In this document: positions 8,650 to 17,866 of the stretch, in pieces
How positions within the stretch are numbered: the first letter of the stretch is position 1
Layout of the letters: each line of letters begins with the position of its first letter
Assembly: GCA_963793105.1 (NCBI GenBank)
Contig: CAWBZB010000004.1
Span: forward strand, 434,001 to 498,000
Length of the DNA stretch: 64,000 bases
Direction: 5' to 3'
Source: UBA10649 sp963793105
GTDB lineage: Bacteria > Actinomycetota > Actinomycetes > S36-B12
Notes under the pieces: model-generated
The model's database searches: none
The model's input: only the letters and a program-made list of their open reading frames with translations
What the model was told of the DNA's origin: nothing
Made by a program: the position numbers and the translations under genes

Positions 8650-10284
8650 CTAGCCCCGGACCGCCCGCTTGATCTGCGTGGGATCGATCTCCTCGTCGGC
8701 CACGGCGGCCACCGGCTCGTCGTTGACCAGCAGGTGCCCGGCGGTCGTCGTGAACTGCCTCTTGAAGTCCGCGATCGACGCCTGGAGCACGCTGACGGAG
8801 TCGTCGGAGAGCTCGGCGGTCGAGCGGATGGCCTCGAGGAGTTCCGGCTTGGCACGATCGAGATACCCGAGGAACTCCGCGTCGAACCGGCGGATGTCCT
8901 CGACCGGGACATCGTCGAGGGCGCCGGAGGTTCCCGACCACACGGACACCACCTCACGCTCCATCGACTGTGGCTCGTACTGGGGCTGCTTCAGCAGCTC
9001 CACGAGACGGACGCCTCGCTCGAGCTGCGCCTTGGACGCCGCGTCGAGATCGGACCCGAAGGCTGCGAAGGCCTCCAGCTCGCGGTACTGGGCGAGGTTC
9101 AGTCGGAGACTGCCCGCCACCTTGCGCATCGCCTTCGGCTGGGCCGAGCCACCGACTCGCGAGACGGAGATGCCGACGTTGATGGCCGGGCGGACACCGG
9201 AGTTGAACAGGTCGGACTCGAGGAAGACCTGGCCGTCGGTGATCGAGATGACGTTCGTCGGGATGTACGCCGAGACGTCGTTGGCCTTGGTCTCGATGAT
9301 GGGCAAGCCGGTCATCGACCCGCCACCGAGCTCGTCCGAGAGCTTCGCGCAGCGCTCGAGGAGCCGGGAGTGCAGGTAGAAGACGTCGCCCGGGTACGCC
9401 TCGCGACCCGGCGGACGGCGCAGTAGCAGGGACACGGCGCGGTAGGCCTCGGCCTGCTTGGAGAGGTCGTCGAAGACGATGAGGACGTGCTTGCCCTGAT
9501 ACATCCAGTGCTGGCCGATGGCCGAGCCGGTGTAGGGGGCCAGGTACTTGAAGCCGGCCGGGTCGGAGGCCGGTGCGGCGACGATGGTGGTGTACTCCAT
9601 CGCCCCGTACTCCTCGAGCGCGCCCTTGACGGACGCGATCGTCGAGCCCTTCTGCCCGATGGCGACGTAGATGCAGCGGACCTGCTTCTTCGGGTCGCCG
9701 GACTCCCAGTTCTCCCGCTGGTTGAGGATCGTGTCCAGGCAGACGGCGGTCTTGCCCGTCTGCCGGTCGCCGATGATCAGCTGGCGCTGACCGCGCCCGA
9801 TGGCCGTCATCGCGTCGATCGCCTTGATACCGGTCTGCATGGGCTCCTTGACCGGCTGACGCTGAACGACCGTGGGCGCCTGGACCTCGAGTGCGCGGCG
9901 ACCCTCGGCCTCGATCGCTCCGAGGCCGTCGATCGGGTTGCCCAGCGGATCGACGACGCGTCCGAGGAAGGCGTCGCCGACGGGTACCGACAGCACCTCA
10001 CCCGTGCGTCGGACCGGCTGGCCCTCCTCGATGCGCGAACCGTCGCCCAGGAGCACGACGCCGATCTCCCGCACGTCGAGGTTGAGCGCGAGGCCCATGA
10101 GACCGCCCTCGAACTCCAGCAGCTCATTGGTCATCGCCGAGTGGAGGCCTTCCACGCGGGCGATGCCGTCACCGGTCTCGATGACGCGGCCCACCTCTTC
10201 GCGGGCGGTGCCCGGCGAGTACGCCGCGACGTTCCGCTCGATCGCATCCCGGATCTCTTCCGGCCGGATCGTCAGCTCCGTCAT
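8650..10284 (-). CDS. atpA: F1Fo ATP synthase subunit alpha
   Basis: Alpha alternates with beta in the F1 hexamer and binds non-catalytic nucleotide. The 544-residue protein starts MTELTIRPEEIR, has the P-loop GDRQTGKT, the Walker B VLIVFDDLSKQAEAYR and the arginine-finger region VGGSAQPKAMRK. The C-terminus is somewhat longer than in E. coli, as usual in Actinobacteria. An AGCAGGA ribosome site precedes ATG 10284; there is a 70-bp gap to atpH. Confidence 0.98.
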   Translation of the reverse strand: MTELTIRPEEIRDAIERNVAAYSPGTAREEVGRVIETGDGIARVEGLHSAMTNELLEFEGGLMGLALNLDVREIGVVLLGDGSRIEEGQPVRRTGEVLSVPVGDAFLGRVVDPLGNPIDGLGAIEAEGRRALEVQAPTVVQRQPVKEPMQTGIKAIDAMTAIGRGQRQLIIGDRQTGKTAVCLDTILNQRENWESGDPKKQVRCIYVAIGQKGSTIASVKGALEEYGAMEYTTIVAAPASDPAGFKYLAPYTGSAIGQHWMYQGKHVLIVFDDLSKQAEAYRAVSLLLRRPPGREAYPGDVFYLHSRLLERCAKLSDELGGGSMTGLPIIETKANDVSAYIPTNVISITDGQVFLESDLFNSGVRPAINVGISVSRVGGSAQPKAMRKVAGSLRLNLAQYRELEAFAAFGSDLDAASKAQLERGVRLVELLKQPQYEPQSMEREVVSVWSGTSGALDDVPVEDIRRFDAEFLGYLDRAKPELLEAIRSTAELSDDSVSVLQASIADFKRQFTTTAGHLLVNDEPVAAVADEEIDPTQIKRAVRG

Positions 10285-10354
10285 CGTGTCCTGCTCTCTT
10301 TCTCGGCCCGCGGGGCGGGCGGCCAGTCGGTTTGTAGGAGTGTCTGCGTGCGCG

Positions 10355-11164
10355 TCAGCCCAGGAGGGCCCGACGTGCCTGTTCCATTCGCGCGGAGACG
10401 GTGCCGTCGATGACCTCGTCACCGATCTTGACGTGCACACCGCCCAGGACGGCCGGGTCGACGGCCACGTTGAGTCGGACCGTGCGGCCCTTCAGCCGGG
10501 TGAGCGCGTCGGCGAGGCGGCGTGCCTGCGCTTCATCCAGCGGGGCCGCCACTCGCACCTCGGCCACCACCTTCTCGCGCTGCTTGGCGGCCAGCGCGCA
10601 CAGGTCGTCCACGACTGAGTCGATGCGCCGGCCGTGCAGATGCCCGACCGCGTACTGGAGCACCTGCTCGGTGGCCGCCGTCACCCGTCCGCCAAGGAGC
10701 GAGCCGACGACAGCGGCCTTGGTCTCGGCGGACTGGGCCGGGTCGGTCAGCGCCATCTGCAGGGCAGGCGACGCGTCCAGTGCGCGGCCGAAGCGGAAGA
10801 TCTCCTCCTCGGTCGCGTCGAGGGTCTCATCGGACTCGGCGACCGTGAAGACCACCTGGTCGGCCAGCAGCTCGATGGCCATGACCAGGTCGGCATCAGC
10901 GGACCACCGCCGGTTGACGGCCATGAGCACGACATCGACCGCCAGGTCGCTGACCCGACCGCCGAGGACCTGACGCACGAGCCCCTCGCGCACCGACTGC
11001 GGCTGCCCGCTGTCGGCCAGCGTGGTCCGCAGGGCCTTCTCCTCGCCCAGCAGTCCGGCGATCGCGAACAGTTCGCCCGCCAGCGTGGCGAAGCCAGCAT
11101 CCTGCCGGCGGGCGTCAAGGCCCTCCTGGCAGGCTGCGAGGCTCTCGCGGCTGGAACCGAGCAT
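10355..11164 (-). CDS. atpH: F1Fo ATP synthase subunit delta
   Basis: Delta (OSCP homologue) links F1 to the peripheral b stalk. The 269-residue protein matches the longer actinobacterial delta and ends with the conserved VHVKIGDEVIDGTVSARMEQARRAL. Its start overlaps the last base of the atpF stop, indicating translational coupling. Unlike mycobacteria, delta is not fused to a b-like domain here. Confidence 0.95.
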   Translation of the reverse strand: MLGSSRESLAACQEGLDARRQDAGFATLAGELFAIAGLLGEEKALRTTLADSGQPQSVREGLVRQVLGGRVSDLAVDVVLMAVNRRWSADADLVMAIELLADQVVFTVAESDETLDATEEEIFRFGRALDASPALQMALTDPAQSAETKAAVVGSLLGGRVTAATEQVLQYAVGHLHGRRIDSVVDDLCALAAKQREKVVAEVRVAAPLDEAQARRLADALTRLKGRTVRLNVAVDPAVLGGVHVKIGDEVIDGTVSARMEQARRALLG

Positions 11165-11742
11165 CAGCCAGCACTCCCCTGGGCCTGCTGCTCGAGGTCA
11201 GCGATGAAGTCCTCGACCGTCTGGCGCACGCGAGCGTCGTCACTCAGCGACTGCCCGACCACCTTGCTCGCCAGAGTCACGGACAGCTCGCCGATCTGGC
11301 GCGTCAGGGCGGAGGTCGCCTGGGACCGATCGGCGGACAGCTGAGCCTCGGCCTGCGCCGTGACCTGCTGGGCTGCCGTCCGGGCCTCTGTTCGGGCCTC
11401 GTCGATGATGGCCGCGCGGTCGGCCTGGGCCTGCGTCCGGATGGCCGAGGCCTCCTCGCGCGCCTGGGCGAGCTGGGCGCGGTACTGCTCGGCGAGCTCC
11501 TTCGCCTCGGCCTCGGCCTTGGCCGCGCGCTCGATGCCGCCCTCGATGGCGTCCGCGCGATCGGCCAGCGTCTTCTTGATGCCCGGCAGCGCGAACTTGG
11601 CGAGGCCACCGAAAACGATCAAGAAGGCGATGATGCCGATGATCAGCTCGTCGATCGGCACGGCGAGGACGGAGGGCATTTCCTCCGTTCCCTCGCCGCC
11701 AGCGGCGACGACCGCAGCACCTGCGGAGATGACGTTAATCAC
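11164..11742 (-). CDS. atpF: F1Fo ATP synthase subunit b
   Basis: Subunit b forms the peripheral stalk. The 192-residue product has a membrane helix at about residues 33-54 (LIIGIIAFLIVFGGLAKF) and then a long charged Ala/Glu/Arg helix (IERAAKAEAEAKELAEQ) typical of the b dimer. It sits between atpE and atpH. A second ATG (MPSVLAV, residue 22) is a possible alternative start. Confidence 0.95.
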   Translation of the reverse strand: MINVISAGAAVVAAGGEGTEEMPSVLAVPIDELIIGIIAFLIVFGGLAKFALPGIKKTLADRADAIEGGIERAAKAEAEAKELAEQYRAQLAQAREEASAIRTQAQADRAAIIDEARTEARTAAQQVTAQAEAQLSADRSQATSALTRQIGELSVTLASKVVGQSLSDDARVRQTVEDFIADLEQQAQGSAG

Positions 11743-11794
11743 GATCGTGACCTTCCCAGATCAATCAGTGGACAGGAACCGCGGGCGGTTCAGG

Positions 11795-12022
11795 TCACGG
11801 ACCGAAGACGAAGGGGGCGACGAAGCCGATGAGGGCGAGTGCCTCAGCGAGCGCGAAGCCGAGGATCATGTTCTGGCGAATGACGCCATAGGCCTCGGGC
11901 TGGCGGGCGATGGCCTGCACGCCCTGACCGAAGATGATGCCGATGCCGACACCGGGGCCGATGGCTGCGAGGCCGTAGCCGATCGAACCGAGCGAGCCGG
12001 TGACTTCCGCGAGAAGCGACAT
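11795..12022 (-). CDS. atpE: F1Fo ATP synthase subunit c
   Basis: The 75-residue hairpin of two membrane helices forms the rotor ring. The glycine-rich first helix (GLAAIGPGVGIGIIFGQG), the polar loop ARQPE and the proton-carrying Glu60 in the second helix (GFALAEALALIGF) are all present, so it is a proton-type ring without the Na+ site pattern. Confidence 0.97.
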   Translation of the reverse strand: MSLLAEVTGSLGSIGYGLAAIGPGVGIGIIFGQGVQAIARQPEAYGVIRQNMILGFALAEALALIGFVAPFVFGP

Positions 12023-12101
12023 GTCGTTTCCTTTGCTTTCCTGGCCAGCGGTCGATCCGCCGGTCTGGGGTCTATGGGTTATTCAGTTGTGGTGAATCGG
12101 C

Positions 12102-12929
12102 TCAGTGCTCCGAGTGCAGGGCTCCTGAGATGTAGACAGCGGTGAGCAGGGTGAAGATATAGGCCTGCAGGAACTGGATCAGTGCCTCGAACCCGGTCAG
12201 CGCGATCGCCACCGTGAACGACGCAACCGACCCGATGATGCCGATGACACTGGCACTGAGCAGGTAGAACGCGGCGATGCTGAACGTCGCGATCAGCAGG
12301 TGACCGGCGAACATGTTGGCGAACAGACGGATGGCGTGCGTGGCCGGCCGCACGATCATGTTGGACAGGAACTCCAGCGGCGTCAGCAGGATGTACATGG
12401 CCTTGGGCACTCCCGGCGGGAAGAGCATTCCACCGAAGAACCCGGCAAATCCCTGCTTGTAGACGCCCAGCGGCACCCACGTGATGTAGACGATGAGCGC
12501 GAACGCGACCGGGATGGCGAAGATCGACGTCGCCGGGATCTGCGCGAACGGCACGATTCCCATGAAGTTGCTCAGCCACACCAGGAAGAAGAACGAGAAC
12601 AGGAACGGCACGAACTTGTCGCCGTCCTTGCCGATGATGTCCCGTGAGATGCCATCGCGAATGAACAGGTAGCCCATCTCGCCGACGTTCTGGGCGCCTC
12701 GAGGGACCAGCTTCGGCTTGCGGAAGGCGTAGATGAAGAAGCCCAGGATCAGGAAGACGCACAGGAACAGGACGATCGTCACCTTGGAGATGTGGAACTC
12801 GAGGTTCGCGACCGTGAAGGAGGCGACGTCGTCGAACAGGAAGATCTCGGCGCCGGGGGCAGGGAAGCCGCAACCGGAGTTCAGGTGGCAGTCCAGGCCG
12901 CCTGAAGCGACCACGTTGTTAAGCGACAC
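12102..12929 (-). CDS. atpB: F1Fo ATP synthase subunit a
   Basis: Subunit a holds the two proton half-channels next to the c ring. The 275-residue membrane protein has the conserved helix IRLFANMFAGHLL with the essential Arg and a C-terminal LTGFEALIQFLQAYIFTLL helix. The N-terminal 40 residues are periplasmic. It lies downstream of atpI/atpZ and upstream of atpE as expected. Confidence 0.96.
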   Translation of the reverse strand: MSLNNVVASGGLDCHLNSGCGFPAPGAEIFLFDDVASFTVANLEFHISKVTIVLFLCVFLILGFFIYAFRKPKLVPRGAQNVGEMGYLFIRDGISRDIIGKDGDKFVPFLFSFFFLVWLSNFMGIVPFAQIPATSIFAIPVAFALIVYITWVPLGVYKQGFAGFFGGMLFPPGVPKAMYILLTPLEFLSNMIVRPATHAIRLFANMFAGHLLIATFSIAAFYLLSASVIGIIGSVASFTVAIALTGFEALIQFLQAYIFTLLTAVYISGALHSEH

Positions 12930-12958
12930 CAGGCTCCTCCATGCCCCTCACGTGCGTC

Positions 12959-13273
12959 TCAGCCATCATGTCCGCTCCCGCTTCGGCGTTTCTCATCCTC
13001 GCGCGCCTCATGCGCGAGGCTCACGAACATCAGGTAGTACGACAGGCCCAGGCCCACCATCGCGCCGACAGCCATCAGCAGTGCTTGATGCCCGACCCAC
13101 CTGGACACCAGCCATCCGAGGCCGGTGTAGAGGATCAGGCCCGAGATCAGTCGGCTGCTGTTGGCCCACGCAGAGTTGGACATTCTCCGGGCGTCGTCCA
13201 TCGAGACGGTCCGCGTCCGCGCGCCCGAACGGTACCAGCCAGAGCGATGACGCGACGCGTGGGGGGCGCTCAC
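12959..13273 (-). CDS. atpZ: AtpZ-like accessory protein of ATP synthase operon
   Basis: The 104-residue protein has two membrane helices (LISGLILYTGLGWLVSRWVG and LMAVGAMVGLGLSYYLMFV) with glycine spacing like AtpZ (ATPase_gene1 family), an accessory proposed to work with AtpI in c-ring assembly or Mg2+/Ca2+ uptake. I chose the GTG at 13273, which overlaps the stop of the preceding gene by 4 bp (GTGA); the in-frame ATG giving MDDARRMSN is a shorter alternative. It is 29 bp upstream of atpB. Confidence 0.75.
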   Translation of the reverse strand: MSAPHASRHRSGWYRSGARTRTVSMDDARRMSNSAWANSSRLISGLILYTGLGWLVSRWVGHQALLMAVGAMVGLGLSYYLMFVSLAHEAREDEKRRSGSGHDG

Positions 13274-13674
13274 TTCTGCACCTCCGGCTCCACGTACAGC
13301 ACCTTCGTGCGCGAGAAGACCCAGACCTCCATGAAGGTCCACGCCAGGGTGCACGCAACGATCACGGCGGCGAAGACCTTGGGGGCGAAGAAGGTCGCGT
13401 CCTGCAGCACCAGCAGCAGGACGAGCAGGGCCCCGATCTTCACGAGGTAGAGCGTCATGGCCACGAGCATCGCGTTCTGGGGGTTGTTCTTCAGCACGGA
13501 GCCGAGCACGAACTGCCCCACGCTGAAGAAGACCAGCACGATGACGGTTCCGAGGGCTCCCCCGATGAGGCCCGGCGTGCCGGCGACCGCCCAGCCGATC
13601 ACGGTGCCCACGATCCCGACCAGCAACGTCACTGAACCGGCCCGGCGTAGGACCAGGGAGTCGATTGAGGGCAC
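13270..13674 (-). CDS. atpI: AtpI-like ATP synthase protein I
   Basis: The 134-residue protein has four hydrophobic helices and the layout of the ATP-synt_I family (two helices, a short loop with LKNNPQNAMLVAMTLYLVKI, two more). AtpI helps assemble the c ring. It is the first gene of the ATP synthase cluster; the GTG start at 13674 follows a 93-bp gap after wecA, which may hold the operon promoter. The C-terminus overlaps atpZ. Confidence 0.8.
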   Translation of the reverse strand: MPSIDSLVLRRAGSVTLLVGIVGTVIGWAVAGTPGLIGGALGTVIVLVFFSVGQFVLGSVLKNNPQNAMLVAMTLYLVKIGALLVLLLVLQDATFFAPKVFAAVIVACTLAWTFMEVWVFSRTKVLYVEPEVQK

Positions 13675-13767
13675 GACCCGACGCTATCGCAAGCCCGCCG
13701 GGGGCCCCAAATGCCCACGAACCTCAGCACAGAGACCACGCGTGGGCAGGAAGACGGGCCCGGCCCC

Positions 13768-14889
13768 TCAGCCGCCGGTACCGGTGTGGAGCGAGCGCAC
13801 GTCCGCCTCGTCCGACGCCCCCGGGCGTCGGATCGCGAAGACCAGCAGGCCCAGCCCCACCAGGAATCCGAGCACCGCGTACCCGAGGGGGACGAAGGCC
13901 ACCAGCACTGCCGTCCCCGCGATGAGCCCGGTCCATGCGTACATGAGGAGGACTGCGCGGATCTGGGAGTGCCCCATCTCCAGGAGTCGATGGTGCAGGT
14001 GCTGCTTGTCAGGGGCGAACGGGTTGCGTCCCGCACGTGTTCGGCGGATGACGGCGAGCAGCAGGTCGATGAGCGGGACCGCCATGACGGCGACCGGGAG
14101 GAGGATGGGCAGGAGCGTGGGCAGGAGCGTCCCACTGGCCACCGCGCTGGGGTCGACCTGGCCGGAGAGCGTGATGGTGCCGGCCGCCAGCAGGAGGCCG
14201 AGGGTCATCGAACCGGTGTCCCCCATGAAGATGCGGGCCGGGTAGAAGTTGTTGGGCAGGAAGCCCAGGCAGACCCCGACGAGCAGCACGGACACCAGGG
14301 TCGCCAGCGTCGCGCGCTCGAAGCCGAGCTCGACCGAGAGCAGGTACGCGTACGCGAAGAAGGCCCCGGCGGCCACGGCGACGATGCCGGCCGCAAGTCC
14401 GTCGAGACCGTCGACGAAGTTGATGGCGTTGATGCTGACGAGCACGATGATGACGGTGAACAGGACGCTGGTGATCGGGTCGAGGACGAATGTCCCGCCG
14501 ATGGGCAGCCAGATGATGGCGATCCCCTGGAACGCCATCACTCCGGCGGCCAGCACCTGTCCCGCGAGCTTGGTCGGAGCATCCAGGCCCCAGCGGTCGT
14601 CGACGATGCCGAGCGCGACGATGATCGCGATGCCGGAGATGAGGGCCACGGCGGTGTTCGTGCCCTCGAACACGGATCGCATCATCGGCAGCTTGCTGGC
14701 CAGGAGGAGCCCCGCGAGGATCCCGCCGACCATCGCCAGGCCGCCGAGCCTGGGGATCGGCTCGTCGTGCACGTCTCGGTCCCGGACCTCCGCCATGAAG
14801 CCCCACCTGATGGCCAGGCTGCGGACCGGAGGGGTCAGCAGGTAGGTGACCGCCGCGGCGGCCAGCAGGCACAGCAGGTACTCGCGCAT
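13768..14889 (-). CDS. wecA: undecaprenyl/decaprenyl-phosphate GlcNAc-1-phosphate transferase (WecA/Rfe family)
   Basis: This integral membrane enzyme moves a sugar-1-phosphate from UDP-GlcNAc to a polyprenyl phosphate, starting cell-wall linker or polysaccharide synthesis (arabinogalactan in mycobacteria). The 373-residue protein has about 10-11 helices and the family motifs: DRDVHDEPIPRLGG, IVDDRWGL, NFVDGLDGLAAG, ARIFMGDTGSM and the HLHHRLLEMGHS loop. Its location directly before the atp operon matches rfe-atp in Mycobacterium. It follows glyA by six bases. Confidence 0.92.
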   Translation of the reverse strand: MREYLLCLLAAAAVTYLLTPPVRSLAIRWGFMAEVRDRDVHDEPIPRLGGLAMVGGILAGLLLASKLPMMRSVFEGTNTAVALISGIAIIVALGIVDDRWGLDAPTKLAGQVLAAGVMAFQGIAIIWLPIGGTFVLDPITSVLFTVIIVLVSINAINFVDGLDGLAAGIVAVAAGAFFAYAYLLSVELGFERATLATLVSVLLVGVCLGFLPNNFYPARIFMGDTGSMTLGLLLAAGTITLSGQVDPSAVASGTLLPTLLPILLPVAVMAVPLIDLLLAVIRRTRAGRNPFAPDKQHLHHRLLEMGHSQIRAVLLMYAWTGLIAGTAVLVAFVPLGYAVLGFLVGLGLLVFAIRRPGASDEADVRSLHTGTGG

Positions 14890-14895
14890 AGGCGA

Positions 14896-16164
14896 TCAGT
14901 CTCGCGGATACGCCGGGTGCTGGGTGACGAGAGTGGAGACCTCTTCGGCGATCGCCGCGGTATCGCGTCCCTCCGCGTCGCGAACCGCGTGGGCGATGAG
15001 ACGGGCGATGGTGGCCATGTCCGCCTCCGTCATCCCCTGCGTGGTGACCGCGGGGGTTCCGACCCGGATCCCGGAGCCCTTGGACGGGGGCTGCGGGTCG
15101 TAGGGGATGGCGTTCTTGTTGAGCGTGATGCGGGCCGCGTCGCACCGCGCCTCGGCGATGTCGCCGGTCACGCCCGTGGATTGGATGTCAATGAGCGCCA
15201 GATGCGTGTCGGTGCCTCCGCTGACCGGGCGCATGCCCTCGTTCGCCAGCCCCGCGGCAAGTGCCTCGGCGTTGACGATGACCTGACGCGCGTAGGCCTG
15301 GTACTCAGGCGTCGCCGCCTCCTTCAGCGCCACGGCCTTCGCCGCGACGCCGTGCATGAGCGGGCCGCCCTGCATCATCGGGAAGACCGCCTTGTCGATG
15401 GCGGCAGCGTGCTCCTCGCGGCACAGGATCATCCCGCCGCGCGGGCCCCGGAGCACCTTGTGCGTGGTGAACGTGACGACGTCCGCGTGCGGCACCGGGC
15501 TGGGGATCGCCCCTCCGGCGACCAGGCCGATGAAGTGCGCGGCATCGACCATCAGGATCGCCCCGACCTCGTCGGCGATGTCCCGGAAGGCGGCGAAGTC
15601 GATCAGCCGCGGGTAGGCGGTGGCACCGGTGATGATCATCTTCGGACGGTGCTGCAGCGCGAGGGCGCGCACCTCGTCGTAGTCGATCAGCTCGGTGTCC
15701 TGCCGAACCCCGTACGAGACGATGTTGAACCACTTGCCCGAGAAGTTGACCTTGGATCCGTGAGTGAGATGCCCGCCGTGGGGCAGGCTCATCGCCAGCA
15801 CGGTGTCCCCCGGCATGACGAAGGCACCGTAGGCCGCGATGTTGGCGCTCGCGCCACTGTGCGGCTGGAGGTTGGCATGGTCGGCGCCGAACAGCGCCTT
15901 CGCCCGCTCGATCCCGATGATCTCGGCCCGGTCGACGTCGGCGCAGCCGCCGTAGTACCGCCGTCCCGGGTAGCCCTCCGCGTACTTGTTGCTCAACGTC
16001 GAGCCGAGGGCCGCCAGGACCGCCGGTGACGTGAAGTTCTCGCTGGCGATGAGTTGGAGTCCGCTCCGCAGGCGATCGAGTTCGGAGAGGATGACCGACG
16101 CGATCTCCGGGTCCTCCGCGGCGAGCTGATCGAAATCAGGTCCCCAGAACGGCGTGCTGCTCAT
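14896..16164 (-). CDS. glyA: serine hydroxymethyltransferase
   Basis: GlyA interconverts serine and glycine with tetrahydrofolate, supplying one-carbon units. The 422-residue protein has the substrate-binding LQLIASENFTSPAVL, the cofactor-binding LQPHSGASANIAAY and the PLP lysine K236 in TFTTHKVLRGPRGG. Length is normal. It sits inside the prfA-prmC-sua5-wecA block, where many actinobacteria carry it. Confidence 0.97.
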   Translation of the reverse strand: MSSTPFWGPDFDQLAAEDPEIASVILSELDRLRSGLQLIASENFTSPAVLAALGSTLSNKYAEGYPGRRYYGGCADVDRAEIIGIERAKALFGADHANLQPHSGASANIAAYGAFVMPGDTVLAMSLPHGGHLTHGSKVNFSGKWFNIVSYGVRQDTELIDYDEVRALALQHRPKMIITGATAYPRLIDFAAFRDIADEVGAILMVDAAHFIGLVAGGAIPSPVPHADVVTFTTHKVLRGPRGGMILCREEHAAAIDKAVFPMMQGGPLMHGVAAKAVALKEAATPEYQAYARQVIVNAEALAAGLANEGMRPVSGGTDTHLALIDIQSTGVTGDIAEARCDAARITLNKNAIPYDPQPPSKGSGIRVGTPAVTTQGMTEADMATIARLIAHAVRDAEGRDTAAIAEEVSTLVTQHPAYPRD

Positions 16165-16208
16165 GCATCTCCCTCTCGTGGACCGGGCGCGGCCGGCGCG
16201 GGGCCACT

Positions 16209-16874
16209 CTACGCGGTGACGGGATCATCGCCGGCGTCCGCAACCGGACACACGGCGCGCAGTCGCTCGACGGACACCTCGCCCACCCGGACGACCCGTG
16301 GCGACGGGCCGGTCACGTCGACGACGGTGCTGGGGAGCGTCGATCCGTCCGAAAGGTCGCCGCCATCGAGGGCGAGGGAGATGTCACCCCCGAGCTGCTC
16401 GAGAGCGTCGTCCACGTCCACCGGCGCGGGGAGACCCGGCTGGTTGGCGGTGGTCACGACCAGCGGTCCGGAGCGTTCGAGGAGGGCCAAGGCCACCGGA
16501 TGCAGCGGCATCCGCACGGCCAGCGGCGCATCGGCGGGAAGGTCCCACGCCAGGGTCGTCTGCGGAGTCAGCAGCAGCGTCAGGGGTCCCGGCCAGAAGG
16601 CCCCCATGAGGGCCCGAGCCTCGTCAGGGACCCGCGCCGCGATCCCGGCGACGGTGGACACCGATCCCACCATGACCGGGAGCGGCACCTGCGCGTCGTA
16701 TCCCTTGGCCGCGCGCAGGGCGGCCACTCCCCGGCGCGAGAACGCATCCGTGGCGACGCCGTACACCGACTCGGTGGGGATCAGGACCAGATCGCCGCGG
16801 CGCACGGCAGCGAGGGCGGCCGCCACCGCACGCTCCCGATGGGCTCCGTCCGCGCACGCGATCCGCTGGGTCAA
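16209..16874 (-). CDS. L-threonylcarbamoyladenylate synthase (Sua5/YciO/YrdC)
   Basis: The enzyme makes threonylcarbamoyl-AMP for the t6A37 modification of ANN-decoding tRNAs. The 221-residue protein shows the YrdC-fold motifs: LVLIPTESVYGVATDAF near residue 30, the RGVAALRAAKGYDAQVPLPV segment with the KxR-like positions, FWPGPLTLLL and the PLHPVALALL region. It lacks the C-terminal Sua5 extension domain. The start overlaps the prmC end by 4 bp, as in prmC-sua5 pairs elsewhere. Confidence 0.92.
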   Translation of the reverse strand: MTQRIACADGAHRERAVAAALAAVRRGDLVLIPTESVYGVATDAFSRRGVAALRAAKGYDAQVPLPVMVGSVSTVAGIAARVPDEARALMGAFWPGPLTLLLTPQTTLAWDLPADAPLAVRMPLHPVALALLERSGPLVVTTANQPGLPAPVDVDDALEQLGGDISLALDGGDLSDGSTLPSTVVDVTGPSPRVVRVGEVSVERLRAVCPVADAGDDPVTA

Positions 16875-17866
16875 GACTCGCCGCCGGTGCGCCGGGCGAG
16901 TGTGAAGCGGGGCAGGCCGTTGAGGTCGATCCGGTCGGTGACCGAGCAGAAGACGGGGTCGCCCTCCCGAACGCCCAGCCGCTCGGCGAAGTCGGTGTCG
17001 GCGGCCATGGCCTGTGCCACGCCGGGAACCCCCGACGGACCGGCCGCTGCGCCCTGCACGTCGGCGTGCTCGATGGCGACCAGGCCGCCAGGACGCAACA
17101 GGATGGCGGTGGTGCGCAGGACCCCGCGCACCACGTCGAGTCCGTCCTCGCCTCCGTAGAGCGCCATCCGAGGCTCGTGGTCACGCACTTCCGGTTCCCG
17201 CGGCACCATCTGGTCGGGTACGTACGGCGGGTTCGTCACCACGACGGCGACCTTGCCGGCCAGTCCTGCCAGTGGCTGGCCGACATCGGCGACGGTCGTC
17301 GCGTCGGCGTGGATGACCTCGACCGTCGAGCCCACGGCGGCCAGCTGCTCCGCGTAGGCCGCGACGTTGCGCCGAGTCCACTCGACCGCCTCGCCGCTCA
17401 GCTCAACCGCATGGACGTGACTGCCCGGGACCTCGGTGGCCAGGGAGATCGCGATCGCCCCGCTCCCCGAGCACAGGTCGACGGCGATGCGTCGATCGTC
17501 CGGCTGCGCCGACAGCTCCCTGAGACCCGCTTCGGTGACGAGTTCGGTCTCCGGCCGGGGGATGAACACCCCGGGTCCCACCTGCAGCTCGATCCGCCGG
17601 AACCCGACCGTGCCGATGATGTGCTGGAGCGGGACGCGTGACAGCCGACGCGTCAGCAACTGCTCGATTCGGACCTTCTGCTCAGGGGTGACCTCCTCCT
17701 GGAGGAAGAGGCGGTTGCGCGAGGTGCCGAGGGCGAACGCCACTATCTCGGCGGCGTCCACGCTCGGGGACGGGACGCGTACGGCCGACAGCCGATGCTC
17801 AGCGTCGAAGAGCACGTCGCGGACCGTCACGCGGCCGCCGATCGTGTGGTCCTCGGTCCAGGACAT
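16871..17866 (-). CDS. prmC: release factor glutamine methyltransferase PrmC
   Basis: PrmC methylates the Gln of the GGQ motif in release factors with SAM. The 331-residue protein has the N-terminal helical domain (PLQHIIGTVGFRRIEL), the SAM-binding VDLCSGSGAIAISLA and the catalytic NPPYVP motif near residue 215. ATG 17866 shares one base with the stop of prfA, its substrate gene. The first 15 or so residues (MSWTEDHTIGG) are an extra N-terminal tail. Confidence 0.94.
   Translation of the reverse strand: MSWTEDHTIGGRVTVRDVLFDAEHRLSAVRVPSPSVDAAEIVAFALGTSRNRLFLQEEVTPEQKVRIEQLLTRRLSRVPLQHIIGTVGFRRIELQVGPGVFIPRPETELVTEAGLRELSAQPDDRRIAVDLCSGSGAIAISLATEVPGSHVHAVELSGEAVEWTRRNVAAYAEQLAAVGSTVEVIHADATTVADVGQPLAGLAGKVAVVVTNPPYVPDQMVPREPEVRDHEPRMALYGGEDGLDVVRGVLRTTAILLRPGGLVAIEHADVQGAAAGPSGVPGVAQAMAADTDFAERLGVREGDPVFCSVTDRIDLNGLPRFTLARRTGGES

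Noticed and set aside
13711..16029. 772-codon open frame on the plus strand
   Set aside because: Antisense to wecA and glyA; no stop codons only because of high GC. Composition (His/Arg/Asp/Gly-rich) and lack of any motif mark it as a shadow.
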